A stretch of 64,000 nt of DNA from an uncultured Oenococcus sp. (GCA_934229385.1 CAKQDH010000002.1:62001-126000); one strand, 5' to 3'. Counted from the stretch's first letter, positions 18,200 to 28,138 are shown. Numbers and translations are program-made. Notes: generated from the sequence alone by a model not told the origin.

Positions 18200-19849
18200 T
18201 TAAGACCAACTCCTAAATTTAGCAGGAGGATTATAAAGCCCTTTAGACCACCTTACAATATCATCAATATCTTGGGCTGCCAATAATGAATGCTTAGCAT
18301 CTTTACGAGCTACCCCTAAATCTTCCGGTAAGGCTACGATACCGCGTTTTCTAAGATCTTTTAACTCTTTGTTCTTGCTACGCAAACCAATTGGTGTAAC
18401 ACCAGCAATGGCTTCAATTGCAGCTTGCTTTTCTGTCATACTATCTGTTTTGTATAGATAAGCAATTCCTTCTTCAGTAACAATATGGGTAGTATCTTCA
18501 CTATAAATCATAATAGGAACGTTTTTTAATTTAGCTTGTTTCCTGACTTTTTCAGCATCTAAATGATCAACAAAAACAGGTTTTTTATTAGACCCAAAAG
18601 TTTCAACCATCTGAACAACCAATTTTTGACCCTTACCTAAAGGTTGGTTCTTTGGACGAAGGCTCTGCCAAGCAGGAGTAGAATGGCGCCTTCCAGTCGG
18701 ATTACTCCCCATATTTGGCGCTCCGCCAAAGCCAGAAAGACGACCACTGGTGACAGTAGAAGAATTACCATATTTATCAATTTGTAAAGTAGAACCAACA
18801 AACATATCAACAGCATATTGGCCCGCAGTTTGACCAAAAGCCCTATTAGAGCGCATAGAACCATCTTTACCTACAAAAAAAACATCTGGTCGGGCAGAAA
18901 TATATTTTTCCATACCAACTTCACCACCAAAACAATGAATCGATTTAATCCAATTACTTTCAATCGCCGGTATTAAAGTGGGAGTTGGATTAACTTCCCA
19001 ACGAGGAACGATTTTACCCTTTAAACCCAATTGTTTTCCATAAGTTGGAAGTAAAAGCTCAATAGCTGCCGTATTAAAACCAACTCCATGATTCACTGTT
19101 TGAACATTATGTTTTTCATAAATGCCCCGGATAGCCATCATACCCATTAAAATCTGAATATCAGAGATATGTTGTGGATCTCTAGTAAATAAAGGTTCTA
19201 GCTGATACGGCTTATCAGCAGGAATAATTACATCAACCCAATCACCAGGAATGTCTACTCTGGGAACTTTATTTACTATTTCATTAGCTTGAACTATAAT
19301 AATTCCGTTTTTAAAAGCTGTAGCTTCTGCAATAATAGGCGTTTCTTCAGTATTATTACCAGTAAATAAATTTCCATCTTTGTCAACTTTATCAGCAGCA
19401 ATTAAAGCTATCTTAGGAATTAAATCAATAAATAAACGCCCATAAAGTTCTAAATACGTATGTAAATCGCCAATTTGTAATGTATCATCAGCTATCATTT
19501 GGGCTATACGAGTACTTTGTGGACCAGCAAAAGAAAAATCCAATTTTTTTGCAATATTATTTTTAAAAATATCTAAATGTTCTGGTCTAGAAACACATGA
19601 CATAATCATATGTAAATCATGTATTTTTTCTGGATCAACTTTAGCAAGTGTTCTAGATAAAAAATCAGCCTGTTTTTGGTTATCACCTTCCAAAACAACT
19701 TTATCTTTAGGCTTTATTATTTTTTCTAATAACTGTTTAGCATCTTTTGTTTTAACAATTTTGCCATTTATTAAACTTGAAGCGCCTTCTAATCTATTTT
19801 TTTTATCATCTCGTTGAGTAGTCCAACTTTTTTTAGTTGTTTGATTCAT
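18200..19849 (-). CDS. mdcA: Malonate decarboxylase alpha subunit (acetyl-S-ACP:malonate ACP transferase)
   Basis: 549 residues, full length for MdcA. It exchanges the acetyl group on the carrier protein for malonate, releasing acetate and forming malonyl-S-ACP. The N-terminal basic stretch and the long CoA-transferase-like core fit. Recognisable segments include GVGFNTAAIELLLPTYG and GRLSGFGGAPNMGSNP. The ATG overlaps the mdcH stop (ATGA), with AAAGAGG placed within mdcH as its Shine-Dalgarno. It is the largest and most conserved gene of the operon. Confidence 0.96.
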   Translation of the reverse strand: MNQTTKKSWTTQRDDKKNRLEGASSLINGKIVKTKDAKQLLEKIIKPKDKVVLEGDNQKQADFLSRTLAKVDPEKIHDLHMIMSCVSRPEHLDIFKNNIAKKLDFSFAGPQSTRIAQMIADDTLQIGDLHTYLELYGRLFIDLIPKIALIAADKVDKDGNLFTGNNTEETPIIAEATAFKNGIIIVQANEIVNKVPRVDIPGDWVDVIIPADKPYQLEPLFTRDPQHISDIQILMGMMAIRGIYEKHNVQTVNHGVGFNTAAIELLLPTYGKQLGLKGKIVPRWEVNPTPTLIPAIESNWIKSIHCFGGEVGMEKYISARPDVFFVGKDGSMRSNRAFGQTAGQYAVDMFVGSTLQIDKYGNSSTVTSGRLSGFGGAPNMGSNPTGRRHSTPAWQSLRPKNQPLGKGQKLVVQMVETFGSNKKPVFVDHLDAEKVRKQAKLKNVPIMIYSEDTTHIVTEEGIAYLYKTDSMTEKQAAIEAIAGVTPIGLRSKNKELKDLRKRGIVALPEDLGVARKDAKHSLLAAQDIDDIVRWSKGLYNPPAKFRSWS

Positions 19850-20769
19850 AAAGAACCTCTTTTCAATTTATTTAACAAATAAACTATGTCATCTACTGAC
19901 ATATCACTTAAAGTGAGGACGTGAATATTAGTATCTTTTCTTTTTAAAAGCCTAGTAAAAGTGTGGCCAGGTGGAAATTCAATAGCAACTTGGGTACCTA
20001 ATTCTTTAGCAACGTCTGTCATGGTATTCCAATAAACCGGGTAAGCTAAATTATGGCCTAAATCATAACGGACTTGATCCACAGCATAAACAGCTCTTCC
20101 TTTATAATTAGTAAGGTAAATGCATTTGGGCTCTTTTAAATTCATTTTTCTTAAACGTTTATCTAATTTTTCAGCAACTGGTTGCATTAATGGAGAATGT
20201 GATGGGTTTGGTACGTTTAAAAGTTTAGCCAAACGAGCACCACGCTTTTTTGATAAACGTAGAACCTTTTTAATAGCAGAAATAGATCCTGAAACGGTTA
20301 CTTGTAATTCAGAATTTTGATTAGAAGTAAAAAGGGGTTCATTTTCATCATAGATGTGTTTAACCAATTTAGATATTTCTTGTCTAGTTAAGCCCACAAT
20401 TACCCCCATGCCATAACCTTTTGGATAAGCTTTTTTCATTAACAATGCCCGATAAAAAACTAATCTAATACTATCTTGGCTACTAATAACTCCAGCAGCT
20501 ACTGCAGCAGCAAAGACTCCCAAAGAATGTCCACAAACTATTTGCGGATAAAAACCAGTTTGTTTGAGTTGATTTATCTTTTCTAATTGAATAATCAAAA
20601 TGCTAAGTTGAATTTGGACTGAATCTTTATAAGCATTTTGATCATCATTTAATTCTATTCCCGTTAAGTTAGCCACTTGGTTTATTAATCTTTGGTTTAT
20701 ATGATCTAACATCCCCGGATATTGAGATCCTTGTCCCGGAAACATCCATAATGTTTTCAGCTTTATCAC
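19846..20769 (-). CDS. mdcH: Malonyl-CoA:ACP transacylase of malonate decarboxylase
   Basis: About 304-307 residues. It primes the decarboxylase by loading a malonyl group onto MdcC. It has the acyltransferase hallmarks FPGQGSQYPGM, GHSLGVFAAAVAAG (catalytic Ser in GHSLG) and a later SHSPLM (catalytic His). The annotated frame begins with GTG at 20769. However, the Shine-Dalgarno-like AGTAGG lies against that GTG and is much better spaced for an in-frame CTG at 20760, which would give MKTLWMFPGQG, the usual family N-terminus. It is the first operon gene, divergent from the LysR regulator. Confidence 0.92.
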   Translation of the reverse strand: MIKLKTLWMFPGQGSQYPGMLDHINQRLINQVANLTGIELNDDQNAYKDSVQIQLSILIIQLEKINQLKQTGFYPQIVCGHSLGVFAAAVAAGVISSQDSIRLVFYRALLMKKAYPKGYGMGVIVGLTRQEISKLVKHIYDENEPLFTSNQNSELQVTVSGSISAIKKVLRLSKKRGARLAKLLNVPNPSHSPLMQPVAEKLDKRLRKMNLKEPKCIYLTNYKGRAVYAVDQVRYDLGHNLAYPVYWNTMTDVAKELGTQVAIEFPPGHTFTRLLKRKDTNIHVLTLSDMSVDDIVYLLNKLKRGSL

Positions 20770-20923
20770 CTACTTTTATTTTTTAAATTATATTATTATA
20801 ATGTAACCTATTTCATTTTAAGCTACACTTTAAGTGTAATTAAAAAATAAACTTTCATATAATACCAATATAGAATAATTAATAACTATTTGGTTAAGAA
20901 TATAAAATAAGGGAAGTACGGCT
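20770..20923. promoter_or_regulatory. Divergent mdcH/lysR regulatory region with a LysR-type operator candidate
   Basis: The 154-base gap holds TACACTT-T-AAGTGTA at 20824-20838, a perfect inverted repeat around one base and of the right size for a LysR T-N11-A type box. It lies about 55 bases from mdcH and 85 from the regulator. This supports activation of the malonate operon by the divergent LysR protein and its autoregulation. Based on sequence only. Confidence 0.55.
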
Positions 20924-21802
20924 TTGAATTTAACACAACTACATTGCTTTTCAGTGGTTGCCAAATTAGAAAGTATAACAAAAGCATCAAAAGTGTTATA
21001 TATTTCTCAACCTGCGGTAAGTAAAATGATTAAACAACTTGAAAAAGAATTAGACAATAAATTATTTATTCGTTTTGGACGGACCATAAAACTTAACCAG
21101 ATAGGAAGAGAATTCCAAAATTATGTAAATAACAGTTTAAATGAACTCCATCAAGGGATTGAATATGTAAAAAATCAAGAGTCTCAAAATAATCAGCCAA
21201 TTTCGATTTTAATAGAAGTAGGATCTAACTTTATAGCTAAAATTGTTACACTAATTCAACACAAATTCCCAAATATTTATTTAAAAATTACTCAAAGAAC
21301 TATCCAAAAAATCGATGAAAATCATTTTGATTTAATAATAACTAGCTTTTTACCTAAAAATTTCTTTTTTGTTCCCCTTCTCAAAGAAGAAATTTTTATT
21401 GGTAGCAAGTTAAATCTAAATGTACATAAAAGTTTTATCAAAACCTCTAACTTAAAAAATATAACATTTATAGGGTTAAGCAAAAGAAATCAATTGCGTC
21501 AAACTATAGATGATTACTTAAATAAAAAAAACATCTCTCTAAATTATAAATATGAAACCGATGAACCATCGACTCTAAGGTCTCTTGTAAATACAGGCGT
21601 AGGAGCAGGATTTATTCCTTCTGTTACTTGGCAGCTTAGTTGTAAAAAATTACATTTAACTAAGTTATATCCTTTCTCACCCAAACGGACCCTTTATTTA
21701 TGCTCGCCTAATAATGCACTTTCTAATATACAAATAAAAATCGGTCGTGAATTAATCAATATTTTTGCTAGAGCAAAAAAAAATGCGTTAAATGTTAAAT
21801 AA
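20924..21802 (+). CDS. mdcR: LysR family regulator, probable malonate operon activator
   Basis: 292 residues, normal LysR length. The winged helix-turn-helix at about residues 14-40 reads LESITKASKVLYISQPAVSK, and the substrate-binding domain follows from about residue 90. It starts with TTG at 20924, preceded by AGGGAAG at good spacing. Divergence from the mdc operon with a shared palindrome fits the classical arrangement in which malonate or a derivative is the co-inducer. The ligand is inferred from context. Confidence 0.85.
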   Translation: MNLTQLHCFSVVAKLESITKASKVLYISQPAVSKMIKQLEKELDNKLFIRFGRTIKLNQIGREFQNYVNNSLNELHQGIEYVKNQESQNNQPISILIEVGSNFIAKIVTLIQHKFPNIYLKITQRTIQKIDENHFDLIITSFLPKNFFFVPLLKEEIFIGSKLNLNVHKSFIKTSNLKNITFIGLSKRNQLRQTIDDYLNKKNISLNYKYETDEPSTLRSLVNTGVGAGFIPSVTWQLSCKKLHLTKLYPFSPKRTLYLCSPNNALSNIQIKIGRELINIFARAKKNALNVK

Positions 21803-21834
21803 CAAAAACTGTTCCTGTTTTTTTAAAACGAATT

Positions 21835-22545
21835 TTAATGTTCACCTAGCAAACTAGCTGCCTGTTTATCAATAATTACTAAAACATGAGGATGCTTTTG
21901 TAAAATACTAGCTGGCACTTTTCTAGTAATTGGGCCCTTTAATGTCTTAGCTATAGCCCAGGCCTTTTTTTTGCCAAAAGCTTCTAATAAAATCTTCTTA
22001 GATTTCATAATATCACCAATTCCCATCGAATAAGCATAGCGAGGGACTTGAGATTGATTCCCAAAAAAACGAGCATTAGCTTTTAATGTAGAAAGAGAAA
22101 GTTTAACTTTATGAGTGGTTTCACTAAAAGATGAACCTGGTTCATTAAAACCAATATGTCCATCTCGCCCAATCCCTAAGAGTTGTAAATCAATCGGATG
22201 AGAAGCAATTAATCTTTCATAACGCTTAACTTCTTTGTTTTCATTTTTAGCTAGTCCGTTTAATAAATAAGAATAGGCAAAAGGTTTCTGGTTAAATAAA
22301 TGTTTTTTCATATAATAATGATAACTATTAGGATTATTCCTACTTAAACCAACATATTCATCTAAATTAATTGAAATACATTGAGTAAAATTTAGAGAAC
22401 TATGACGGATCTGTTGATATGTAGTTTCAGGTGTCCCCCCCGTTGCCAAACCAAAATTATGGTCACCATTTATTAAAGCTTTTTGAAAAACACTGTAACC
22501 TTTTTGGCCTCCAACAAATTTATTTCCTACAATAATTATTTGCAA
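21835..22545 (-). CDS. nagB: Glucosamine-6-phosphate deaminase
   Basis: 236 residues, typical for the shorter Gram-positive NagB. It converts glucosamine-6-phosphate to fructose-6-phosphate and ammonia. ATGGTPETTYQ, SINLDEYVGLSRNNPNSYHY and LLGIGRDGHIGFNEPGSSF contain the phosphate loop, the catalytic Asp and the conserved GxGxDGHxxFNEP motif. The gene converges with lysR. With murQ 0.5 kb away on the other strand, it suggests local amino-sugar recycling capacity. Confidence 0.96.
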   Translation of the reverse strand: MQIIIVGNKFVGGQKGYSVFQKALINGDHNFGLATGGTPETTYQQIRHSSLNFTQCISINLDEYVGLSRNNPNSYHYYMKKHLFNQKPFAYSYLLNGLAKNENKEVKRYERLIASHPIDLQLLGIGRDGHIGFNEPGSSFSETTHKVKLSLSTLKANARFFGNQSQVPRYAYSMGIGDIMKSKKILLEAFGKKKAWAIAKTLKGPITRKVPASILQKHPHVLVIIDKQAASLLGEH

Positions 22546-23063
22546 TATTAAGTTTCCCTTCTTAGACTAAAAAGTATTTTATTAAAGCTGAAAATCACTT
22601 TAAATTTTGACATATAGCTAATATTAAACTCTTGTAAATTTATTAATAAAAAATATTTAGAAATAATTTTCTTAAAAATCTTTAATAAAATTTAATATCA
22701 AAAAAATTTATTTCTTCTAAATAAAATAAATATTCTAAATTAAAATAAACATTATGGAAATTTTTATACATTTTCATTGCAATAAATTAGATAAGTTGAA
22801 TTTATACAAATATATAGAGCTAAATAATGTTAAGTTTCGTAATTTATTTTCAAATTTCATATTCATCATTATTATTACCATAAAATAAAAATTTAAAAAT
22901 TGATAAAATTAAAAAACTCTATGTAGGAATTTTATCATTATATTTTTAAAAAATATAAATAAAATCGACATTAGGTAATTAAATTAAAATAATTTAGCAA
23001 TTTTATAAACATTCAATCCATAATTTTAAACTTTTAACTTTAGGCAAAAGAAAGGTATAAGAG
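22546..23063. other. AT-rich divergent intergenic region nagB/murQ
   Basis: About 520 bases, extremely A/T rich, separating the two divergent amino-sugar genes. It must hold both promoters. Many -10-like sequences occur by composition alone, so I cannot choose one. No clear operator dyad, RNA gene or gene remnant is visible. Confidence 0.4.
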
Positions 23064-23960
23064 ATGAGACTAAATAATTTAACCACTGAAAAGCAAAATA
23101 AAAAAAGTCTAATTTTAGATCAATTAAAAACTAAACAAATTATACATCTAATGAACAAAGAAGACCAAAATGTACCCTTAGCAGTTTCAAAAGTAACTTC
23201 AAAAATTAGTCTAGCCGTCGATTTAATCATAAAAAGCTTTAAACAAGGGGGGAAATTACTTTATATCGGAGCTGGTACTAGCGGAAGACTAGGAGTATTA
23301 GATGCTGCCGAATGCGTACCAACTTTCAACATTAAACCAAAAATGGTTCAGGGCATAATTGCTGGTGGAACCAAAGCATTAACTACATCTGTTGAAGGGG
23401 CTGAAGATAAAACTGGGCTCGCTATAAGGGATTTAAAAAAACATAAATTAACCAATAAAGATACAGTTATAGGTATTTCCGCAAGTGGAAGAACTCCTTA
23501 TGTAATTGCAGCTTTAGATTATGCAAAAAAAATCAAAGCTAATACGATTAGTTTGGCTTGTAATTTAAAAGCCAAAATTAGTTCTCATGCTGAGGTTAAT
23601 ATTGAAATAAATAATGGGCCTGAAATTTTAAGCGGTTCAACCCGATTAAAAGCAGGTACATCTCAAAAAATGGTTCTTAATATGCTCTCAACTGCTTCCA
23701 TGATAAGATTAGGAAAAGTTTATCAAAATTTAATGGTTGACGTAAAACCGACAAATGAAAAACTAAATAAACGGGCTAAACGAATTATTATGCAAGCAAC
23801 TGGTTGTAATTTTGCTACAGCCCAAAATATTTTTATTAAAGCTAACAAAAATGTCAAATTAGCTATTGTAATGTTAAAAACTCATTTAGATAAAAAAGAA
23901 GCTTTATATAAATTAAAACTCGCCAAAGGTTTTGTAAGAAAAGCTATTAAAAATAGGTAA
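23064..23960 (+). CDS. murQ: N-acetylmuramic acid 6-phosphate etherase
   Basis: 298 residues, full length. It cleaves the lactyl ether of MurNAc-6-phosphate to GlcNAc-6-phosphate and D-lactate during cell-wall recycling. The SIS domain is clear: YIGAGTSGRLGVLDAAECVP and IGISASGRTPYVIAAL are the two phosphosugar-binding loops, and the C-terminal UBA-like helical part follows. AAAGG precedes the ATG. No MurNAc-specific PTS or kinase is adjacent, so uptake of the substrate is not explained locally. Confidence 0.96.
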   Translation: MRLNNLTTEKQNKKSLILDQLKTKQIIHLMNKEDQNVPLAVSKVTSKISLAVDLIIKSFKQGGKLLYIGAGTSGRLGVLDAAECVPTFNIKPKMVQGIIAGGTKALTTSVEGAEDKTGLAIRDLKKHKLTNKDTVIGISASGRTPYVIAALDYAKKIKANTISLACNLKAKISSHAEVNIEINNGPEILSGSTRLKAGTSQKMVLNMLSTASMIRLGKVYQNLMVDVKPTNEKLNKRAKRIIMQATGCNFATAQNIFIKANKNVKLAIVMLKTHLDKKEALYKLKLAKGFVRKAIKNR

Positions 23961-24773
23961 AATGAGAAATAAAAATTAAGAAAATAGCAGCTGTAATTTA
24001 TAAAAATTTTGCAAATCTCCTAATAAAAAAATAATTAGTTATATAACAAAATCTGTATATCAATAATTAGCAAATTTAAAATTAAGATAAGTTATTTAAA
24101 GCTATAAATATCCGTGATTTTAAATCAGAAACTTTGCAAATCACGAGCAAATCTACCCTAATAAATAAAGTAACTTAGAAAATACTAAATGAAATTAAAG
24201 TTAAATTTAGAGAGTTACTCGCAAAAAATTTCCTCAAAAAATTAACTAAATTAATCAGATTTTCCTTATTTAATTTTTAATTTCTTAAAAAGCGAAAAGC
24301 CCTTTACTTAATCCTAAGAAGGCCTTTAGACTGGCCATCCATAAAGAAAAACTGAAGATATATTACTTTAGAAAGAGATATTAGAGAAATTTCAATTGAG
24401 GTATTTAACATTAATATCCTTTATTAATAATAAACGATAGATAAAAATTATTTTCAGTTTATTAAACGCCTATATAGACAGATTTATTTTTTATTTGCCT
24501 ATTCAGTATTCTAAAATACTGTAAAAACTAGTTAATAAATCAAAAATATAAAAACTAATCCAAAATATTTAAATTTTTTAGTAAAAGGGCTTATAAAGGC
24601 CTATGCATCAGAAAATATCATACAAAAATTTTCTTTGTGGCTTAATAATATTAAACTTAAAAAATCTAAAAATTTATCTTTAGTGAATAAAAAGTTCATT
24701 TAAATATTAATAAATAATTATAAAATTAAAAAACTAAGATATATAATATTGATTTTAGTCCAGATTGGTTAGC
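23961..24773. other. Gene-free stretch murQ to phosphatase gene
   Basis: About 810 bases between convergent genes. It has scattered GC-richer patches (for example near 24295-24350) that do not give a recognisable translation in any frame. It is possibly an eroded gene. No tRNA-like structure or terminator with a proper T-run was found. Confidence 0.4.
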
Positions 24774-25370
24774 TTAGCTTAAACGATGCAAAATTTTATT
24801 ATATTTTTCATAAAGGCAAGAGTTAAATTTACCTTCTTTTAAAAAACTGAATATTAAAACATTTGGGTAATAAATATTAAGTTTCATTAATTTATGATAA
24901 TCTTTAGGGGCTAGTCTATAACAAATATATAATGCGGTTGCAGAACTGCGACTAACACCCGCATCACAATTGACAATAAAATGAGATTGTTTATATGTCT
25001 TAATAAAATATTTTAATTTTTTACAGTCACTATCATTAAAAATATGATAATTATGATTGGGAAATAGAGCAGTTAAAAAAGAATTTTTTTGGTTAGGAAA
25101 ATCAATATCGTTTACCGGTAGCTCTAAAACTGCTTTATATCTTCTTTTAACCATTCGTGGTAAAGGAGTGGCCATTTCCCCATGATTATAATCTGCATAA
25201 GAAATAAGAACAGTATTTTTTAAGGGCCTATAAAAGAAAGCTTCCCTATGAGATAAAGCAATGGCTTTAAGATATTTGCTTATAATATTTCCCCTTAAAT
25301 TAAAAGTTGTTTTTTCCTTATTGGAATTTTTTCTTTTTTTTAAAAATGATTTTCTTATTTTTTTTGCCAT
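24774..25370 (-). CDS. Tyrosine/dual-specificity phosphatase-like protein
   Basis: 198 residues. HFIVNCDAGVSRSSATALYI contains the C-x5-R phosphatase loop (CDAGVSR followed by Ser), and an upstream Asp-containing segment (PVNDIDFPNQ) may supply the general acid. The first 25 residues are very Lys/Arg rich with no signal peptide, so it is probably cytoplasmic. Such proteins are found in many lactobacilli with unknown substrates. The usual His before the catalytic Cys is Asn here (VNC instead of VHC), which may alter activity. Confidence 0.78.
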   Translation of the reverse strand: MAKKIRKSFLKKRKNSNKEKTTFNLRGNIISKYLKAIALSHREAFFYRPLKNTVLISYADYNHGEMATPLPRMVKRRYKAVLELPVNDIDFPNQKNSFLTALFPNHNYHIFNDSDCKKLKYFIKTYKQSHFIVNCDAGVSRSSATALYICYRLAPKDYHKLMKLNIYYPNVLIFSFLKEGKFNSCLYEKYNKILHRLS

Positions 25371-25645
25371 AAATCTAAAAATTTAAGTATAATGAATCTA
25401 TAAAAGTGTGCTTTCACTTAATTTTGATATTTAAAATTTTATAATCTTTTTTATATCTTATATTTATAAGTTTAATTACACAATATTTCATCTATACAAA
25501 AGTTGTAAAAAATTTTTTATTCATTTTTTTCTTTTTTAAATTTAATAATTTATTTTTGTTTATTTCTTAAATATAATAAATTTTTAAACTTAATTCGAAT
25601 TATATAAATTAAGCAAGTCATTACTAAACAGAAGAACCTAGCACT

Positions 25646-26974
25646 ATGAAATTAACCAAAAAAAAACGTAAATGGTTTATAGCCACTCTCTTAATAGGAA
25701 CATTTACAATGTCAATAAGCCAATCTTCTTTATCAACAGCTTATCCGACCTTTATGAAATATTTTAATTTACCAGCTAATACTATTTCTTGGCTCACAAC
25801 AGGTTTTATGTTAGTTATGTCTGTCGTTATGCCCCTTTCTCCTTGGTTAATGAATAATGTTAAATTTAAGCCACTTTATTTAACCCTAGTTGGCATTTTT
25901 ATAATTGGCACTTTAATGATTATAGTTGCACCTAATTTTACAATCATGCTAATTGGCCGGTTAATAGAAGGCTTTGGTGTTGGTATACTTTTTCCATCAT
26001 ATCAATCAGTAATTTTACAAATTACTGATTTAAAACAACGAGGATCAATTATGGGCATCGTGGGCCTAGTAATGGGTTCAGCTTTAGCTACAGGCCCTAT
26101 TATTTCTGGTGTAATTTTACAAATTTTAAATTGGAGAAATATTTTCTGGTTTTTTTTAATAATTCTGAGTCTAGTTTTTTTACTAGCTTTAAAAACTATT
26201 TCAAGCCCTCTACCAAAGAAAAAATCAAAATTTGATTTTATATCAGTTTTTTTTTCACTAGGCATAGTCGGACTTTTATACTTTATTAACGAAATTTCTC
26301 ATTTAAACCAAAATAGCTATTTTAATTGGACGGTTTTATTTGTTTCTATAACCTTATTATTTTTATTTATAAAAAGGCAATTAACCCATAAAAGGCCTTT
26401 ACTAAAGCTGGATATTTTAAAAATAACGAATTTTGATATAAGCGTTTTATTAACTTCTTTATCTTATATGTCCTTAATTACAATAACTATTATTATGCCT
26501 TTATATTATCAACAAATATTAAAGCTTGCTCCTCTTTGGTCAGGACTGGCATTAGTTCCAGCAGCAGTTCTTCTTTCTTTCTTAAATAAATATAGTGGAA
26601 AAATGGCTGATAAAATCGGCTTTAAACCTGTTATGATCATCGGCTTTTTTTTATTTATTATTGGTTGGCTTTCGCTTTGGATCACTTCTAATAATAAAAA
26701 CATTTGGTTAGCTATCGTCTGTTCTGTAATCATTGAAGCTGGAAACGCTTTTTCCATGATGCCAGCTACCACTTTCGGTGCTAATTCTCTACAAAATAAA
26801 CTAATACCTGACGGGTCATCAATTATTACCACTTTTAGACAAATTATGGGGTCTACAGCCATTGTGATCGCAACTATAATTTTAGGGAAAAATAATTTTA
26901 ATAATGTTTTTCTAACTTTTTTAATCTTAGAAATTTTTGCTTTAATTTTAGTTTTAAATGTTAAAAAATATTAA
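25646..26974 (+). CDS. MFS transporter, DHA2 (EmrB/QacA-like) family
   Basis: 442 residues with 12-14 hydrophobic segments. The first helix contains SISQSSLSTAYPTFMKYF and the antiporter motif C-like segment is ALATGPIISGVIL in helix five. LIGRLIEGFGVGILFPSYQS is typical for drug/proton antiporters of the DHA2 branch. It probably exports toxic compounds with proton exchange. No TetR or MarR regulator is adjacent. Confidence 0.88.
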   Translation: MKLTKKKRKWFIATLLIGTFTMSISQSSLSTAYPTFMKYFNLPANTISWLTTGFMLVMSVVMPLSPWLMNNVKFKPLYLTLVGIFIIGTLMIIVAPNFTIMLIGRLIEGFGVGILFPSYQSVILQITDLKQRGSIMGIVGLVMGSALATGPIISGVILQILNWRNIFWFFLIILSLVFLLALKTISSPLPKKKSKFDFISVFFSLGIVGLLYFINEISHLNQNSYFNWTVLFVSITLLFLFIKRQLTHKRPLLKLDILKITNFDISVLLTSLSYMSLITITIIMPLYYQQILKLAPLWSGLALVPAAVLLSFLNKYSGKMADKIGFKPVMIIGFFLFIIGWLSLWITSNNKNIWLAIVCSVIIEAGNAFSMMPATTFGANSLQNKLIPDGSSIITTFRQIMGSTAIVIATIILGKNNFNNVFLTFLILEIFALILVLNVKKY

Positions 26975-27568
26975 ATTTAATTAATAGGCTTATTTTATAG
27001 CTTAGAATAATAAAAAATAAAAATAATTAAAAATTTGCATAAAAAATAAATTTATTAACTCAAAAAATTAAATATATTTATTAAACAAATAAACTTTACT
27101 TTCACAAGGAAGAAAAAACATCTAATTTATTATCCATGCAATTATAAAACTAGAAGCTTATCGCTAGCAGTCTAGTCATAAATACAGATAAGTTTCTGAT
27201 CCATAAAGTTAGAAATTATCAACCAGGTAGGCCTTTTATAGTGATGTTGATAGGTAAAAACCTGAAAGTTATTTGCGTTCGTCTCAGTTATTATCCTGAA
27301 AACTTTACGGATAGATTTAATAAATAACTGAATCTTGAAACCATTTTTTGTCATCATTTAATCTACTAATTAATTTAACTTAAAATTTAATTTCTATAAA
27401 TTTAACTAAAAAGGCAATTCTTAATAAAAAAAGAAAAAGATTTTATATTAATACTTTATCCTTTGGGATTTATTTAAAATAGTATGCTTAAATTATCAAT
27501 ATAAAGTTTAATTTGCAAAATTCAGTTAATGTAAATAAAAATAAAATCACATCATGAGGAATTAGGTT
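26975..27568. other. Intergenic region with an orphan gene scrap
   Basis: About 590 bases. Within it a minus-strand frame of 61 codons (27172-27357) is less A/T rich than its surroundings and includes QVFTYQHHYKRPTWLIISNF. There is no Shine-Dalgarno, and stops bound it on both sides. It looks like a piece of a lost gene, possibly a transposase, but I cannot assign it. The rest is AT-rich. Confidence 0.35.
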
Positions 27569-28138
27569 TTGAAAAAGATTGCAGTATATTGTGGAGCCAC
27601 TAAAGGAAACCAAATTATTTATCAAAAAGCAACCCAAAAATTAGGTTTATGGATTGCTTCACGAAATATGGATTTAGTTTACGGAGGAGCTAGAGTTGGT
27701 CTAATGGGTTTACTAGCAAAAACAGTCTTAAAAGAAGGTAGAAAAGTTTATGGAATTATGCCAAAAGAAATTTACAAAAGAGGAGTAGCATCAAAAAAAC
27801 TAACAAGTTTAACAATTGTTAATGATATTTCTTTAAGAAAAAAGAAAATGATTTCCATGGCAGATGTGTGTCTTGCGCTTCCAGGAGGAATAGGAACCTT
27901 AGAAGAGATTATAGACGCTTATTCTTGGGCTACAATTGGAGATAATGATAAACCTTGCATTTTTTTTAATATTAATAATTATTATGATCCATTAAAAAGA
28001 ATGTTTAAAAAAATGGTAGAAAATGATTTTTTAGCAAAAAATACTAAAAAAAAATTGTTATTCTCTAATTCGCTTTCTGAAATTAAAACTTTTATAAAAA
28101 CTTATGTCCCGCCTAAACTTAGAAAATATAAAAATTAA
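27569..28138 (+). CDS. LOG family protein (TIGR00730; nucleotide phosphoribohydrolase type)
   Basis: 189 residues. It has the Rossmann-fold start VYCGATKGN, MDLVYGGARVGLMGLLA and the diagnostic PGGxGTxxE motif as LPGGIGTLEEI. Family members hydrolyse nucleoside 5'-monophosphates to free base and ribose-5-phosphate, best known as cytokinin-activating LOG enzymes. In bacteria the physiological role is often unclear. The start is TTG at 27569, with GAGGA eight bases upstream. Confidence 0.92.
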   Translation: MKKIAVYCGATKGNQIIYQKATQKLGLWIASRNMDLVYGGARVGLMGLLAKTVLKEGRKVYGIMPKEIYKRGVASKKLTSLTIVNDISLRKKKMISMADVCLALPGGIGTLEEIIDAYSWATIGDNDKPCIFFNINNYYDPLKRMFKKMVENDFLAKNTKKKLLFSNSLSEIKTFIKTYVPPKLRKYKN

